NCBI RefSeq assembly: GCF_946227985.1
Contig: NZ_CAMKGL010000008.1
Span: 148,575 to 212,574 of the forward strand
Length of the DNA: 64,000 nucleotides
Reading direction: 5' to 3'
From: Serratia quinivorans
GTDB lineage: Bacteria; Pseudomonadota; Gammaproteobacteria; Enterobacterales; Enterobacteriaceae
In this document: piece by piece, positions 62,219 through 64,000 of the stretch
How positions within the stretch are numbered: the first letter of the stretch is position 1
How the letters are laid out: each line of letters opens with the position of its first letter
The notes under the pieces: generated by a model
What the model saw: only the letters and a program-made list of their open reading frames with translations
Told to the model about the DNA's origin: nothing
Database searches by the model: none
Translations under genes and position numbers: made by a program

Positions 62219-63175
62219 TTAATAACCCATACTTTTCTTCAGCTCGAATTCCTGTTTCGCGGTATCTGGCTGCAGCAGTTTCGATTCAGTCTGGATAAAC
62301 TTCGGCGGCTGAGTGCCATCTTTCTTCATCGCCAACAACGCATCGAACGCCGGGCCAGCCATATTCGGCGTCAGTTCAACTGTGGCATTAGCTTCACCAT
62401 TCATCATCGCTTTGAATATGTCAGGAACACCGTCGATAGAGACAATTTTGATCTGTGAGCCCGGTTTTAAACCCGCCTCTTTGATTGCCTGAATAGCACC
62501 AATCGCCATATCGTCGTTATGCGCATACACCGCACAAATATTTTTGCCGTTTTGCTCGGCCTTGATAAAGCTTTCCATCACTTCTTTGCCCTTGCTGCGG
62601 GTAAAGTCGCCGGATTGCGAGCGGATGATTTTAACGTTGGCAGCGGTGGCTATGCCGTCGGCAAAGCCTTTCTTGCGGTTAATGGCGACGCTGGAGCCCA
62701 CGGTCCCCTGCAGTTCCACCACGTTACAGGGCTTGCCAGCGACCTCTTTCACCAGCCACTCTCCTGCGACTTTACCTTCATGCACGCTGTCGGACGCCAC
62801 GGCTGCGGTATACAACGAGGGATCGTTCACTTCGATCATCCGGTCGAGCAGGAATACCGGGATCTTGGCCTCTTTGGCCTCTTGCAGTACCGGGGTCCAC
62901 CCGGTTGCGACTACCGGTGCAATGAAAATGGCATCAACACCCTGGGCGATGAAGGATCTGACCGCTTTGATCTGGTTTTCCTGTTTTTGCTGCGCATCGG
63001 CTATTTTTAACGTAATACCGCGTTTTTCCGCTTCCTGTTTCGACACCTTGGTTTCGGCAGAACGCCAGCCCGATTCCGAACCAATCTGAGAAAAACCGAC
63101 GACCAGCGGTGCCGCCTGTACCGTACTTATCAATGCGCCAGTGATGGCGGCCGCTAACAGCAGACGTTTAATCAT
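62219..63175 (-). CDS. ytfQ: Galactofuranose-binding protein YtfQ
   Basis: A 318-residue periplasmic sugar-binding protein with a signal peptide (about residues 1-21, 'LLLAAAITGALISTVQAA'). The mature part is of the type I ribose-binding fold: 'VGFSQIGSESGWRSAETKV', 'DAIFIAPVVATGWTPVLQEA' and 'YAHNDDMAIGAIQAIKEAGL'. Its length equals E. coli YtfQ. The ATG at 63175 is chosen; the frame is open for 10 more codons. The 318-base upstream gap should hold the operon promoter; no regulator gene is adjacent. Confidence 0.94.
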   Translation of the reverse strand: MIKRLLLAAAITGALISTVQAAPLVVGFSQIGSESGWRSAETKVSKQEAEKRGITLKIADAQQKQENQIKAVRSFIAQGVDAIFIAPVVATGWTPVLQEAKEAKIPVFLLDRMIEVNDPSLYTAAVASDSVHEGKVAGEWLVKEVAGKPCNVVELQGTVGSSVAINRKKGFADGIATAANVKIIRSQSGDFTRSKGKEVMESFIKAEQNGKNICAVYAHNDDMAIGAIQAIKEAGLKPGSQIKIVSIDGVPDIFKAMMNGEANATVELTPNMAGPAFDALLAMKKDGTQPPKFIQTESKLLQPDTAKQEFELKKSMGY

Positions 63176-63457
63176 GTTTGTGTTCTCCCCGCACTGCCCA
63201 GGCATCAGGCGGCCTCAGGCAGTGGTAACTGTTGTTGTGTATGCTGCATATTTTTCTGGTGAAGTGGGTATCCAAAGACTCGGACACCCATTAGGTGTAG
63301 TCGAAAATCAGGCAGGAATAATGAGCGGCATCACATCACGGGAGAACAACCATTTTGTACATGGATCCAGCTAAAAATGTCTAAATTTGGAACAGTTTCG
63401 GCAGGGTTTTTAGGCAATTTATCAGAGGAATAGCGAAGATTAGGGAAAGTTGAAAGC
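63176..63457. promoter_or_regulatory. ytfQ upstream region
   Basis: No gene is seen. The stretch lies between the ytfQ start and the rRNA operon terminator and should hold the ytfQ promoter. I could not fix a promoter or CRP box with confidence. Confidence 0.4.
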
Positions 63458-63487
63458 AAAAAAACCCTTCGCTTTCGCAAAGGGTTT
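63458..63487 (-). terminator. rRNA operon terminator
   Basis: AAACCCTT (63462-63469) pairs with AAGGGTTT (63480-63487); on the minus strand TTTTTTTGC follows. It lies 7 bases after tRNA-Trp. Confidence 0.92.
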
Positions 63488-63493
63488 CTAATA

Positions 63494-63569
63494 TGGCAGG
63501 GGCGGAGAGACTCGAACTCGCGACACCCGGTTTTGGAGACCGGTGCTCTACCAACTGAGCTACGCCCCT
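63494..63569 (-). tRNA. trpT: tRNA-Trp (CCA anticodon)
   Basis: A 76-base gene with encoded 3' CCA. The acceptor stem AGGGGCG/CGCCCCT, the D-arm 'GTAGCTCAGTTGGTAGAG', anticodon loop 'CTCCAAA' and T-loop 'GTTCGAGTC' are all visible. It differs only slightly from E. coli tRNA-Trp. It is the last gene of the rRNA operon. Confidence 0.97.
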
Positions 63570-63622
63570 AAATCATGCTTAACATTATGCCTGCTAAAGT
63601 TAGCAGGCATAATTTAAATAAG

Positions 63623-63699
63623 TGGCGGAACGGACGGGGCTCGAACCCGCGACCCCCTGCGTGACAGGCAGGTATTCTAACCAACTGAACTACCGCTCC
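63623..63699 (-). tRNA. aspT: tRNA-Asp (GTC anticodon)
   Basis: A 77-base gene with encoded CCA: acceptor GGAGCGG/CCGTTCC, D-arm 'TAGTTCAGTTGGTTAGAATA', anticodon loop 'CTGTCAC' and T-loop 'GGTTCGAGCC'. It lies between 5S rRNA and tRNA-Trp, as in E. coli rrnC. Confidence 0.97.
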
Positions 63700-63792
63700 A
63701 CCGGTTCTTTCACGTTACATCTTTCGATGTTGCAAAACCGCACTTGGCGATCCTGCTCATTATCGGGTGTCAAGGCCGATAACGTTTAATTG

Positions 63793-63912
63793 ATGCCTGG
63801 CAGTGTCCTACTCTCGCATGGGGAGACCCCACACTACCATCGGCGCTACGGCGTTTCACTTCTGAGTTCGGCATGGGGTCAGGTGGGACCACCGCGCTAT
63901 TGCCGCCAGGCA
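63793..63912 (-). rRNA. rrf: 5S ribosomal RNA
   Basis: A 120-base gene with the standard 5' end TGCCTGGCGGC and 3' end ACTGCCAGGCAT, 'CCCCATGCCGAACTCAGAAG' and 'CGATGGTAGTGTGGGG' inside. The 88 bases from 63913 to the window end are the 23S-5S spacer; the 23S gene lies beyond. Confidence 0.98.
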
Positions 63913-64000
63913 AATTCTGTTTCATTCTCGGCCGTCATTCTCATGACCACCAGAACCAATCTCGGAACTTCGCTGAAAATCTCTCAAATCAAAACACTTT

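Noticed and set aside
63458..63699. tRNA genes considered as an integration site for the adjacent ytf operon
   Set aside because: No integrase, no tRNA 3'-end duplication and no direct repeat were seen near the operon.

Overview
The window is a chromosomal segment of a gammaproteobacterium of the order Enterobacterales, most likely a Serratia species. The support is gene order matching E. coli blocks (prlC-rsmJ, rlmJ-gor, yhjD-yhjE-yhjG-pdeH-kdgK, ilvC-ilvY, ilvLGMEDA, comM-maoP-hdfR, 5S-tRNA-Asp-tRNA-Trp), high GC content, many full ERIC repeats, and two tandem subtilisin-type autotransporter proteases like those known from Serratia. Species level cannot be settled by reading alone.

Layout. 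1-4855: the 3' part of a sugar-uptake operon (ABC ATPase, two permeases, FGGY pentulose kinase, SIS isomerase). 4910-6808: periplasmic 5'-nucleotidase. 7125-9934: prlC-rsmJ. 9935-15321: accessory genes lying between two blocks that are neighbours in E. coli; these include an AT-rich Tlde1-like L,D-transpeptidase effector with a probable periplasmic immunity partner, a TonB-like protein, a HIT protein, an amidase with its LysR regulator, and an ASCH protein. 15322-17771: rlmJ and gor. 17930-21046: a sensory system made of a periplasmic molybdopterin-fold protein, a hybrid histidine kinase and a convergent BetR-receiver regulator. 21511-27782: two tandem subtilase autotransporters sharing almost identical 3' halves. 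28190-31215: a TetR repressor divergent from a Tm-1-like/PEP-hydrolase-like pair. 31342-31842: spy. 32403-35280: convergent rpfR and rpfF, a complete diffusible-signal-factor (DSF/BDSF) quorum-sensing module. 35746-43819: yhjD, yhjE, cdh, yhjG, pdeH, a tautomerase and kdgK. 44017-54124: branched-chain amino acid genes (ilvC, ilvY, ilvA-D-E-M-G with the ilvL attenuator). 54258-58668: an MFS carrier, comM, maoP and hdfR. 58673-63175: a galactofuranose-type ABC transporter (ytfQRT-yjfF). 63458-64000: the 3' end of an rRNA operon (5S, tRNA-Asp, tRNA-Trp, terminator).

The genes form several working units. RpfF makes a fatty-acid signal that RpfR should sense and turn into a change in cyclic-di-GMP; PdeH adds a second cyclic-di-GMP phosphodiesterase. 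The ilv genes cover isoleucine/valine synthesis, with leader-peptide attenuation for ilvGMEDA and IlvY control of ilvC. KdgK sits behind a clear KdgR-type palindrome. Nine ERIC elements (seven with the core, two core-deleted) lie in gene junctions; one supplies the last codons of rsmJ and one lies inside the ilv operon.

The most unusual content is the Tlde1/immunity pair, the RpfF/RpfR module with a possible leader attenuator before rpfF, the molybdopterin-fold/hybrid kinase/BetR system with repeated TGGTAY motifs, and the gene-conversion pattern in the protease pair. No CRISPR array, integrase, transposase or prophage gene was seen.
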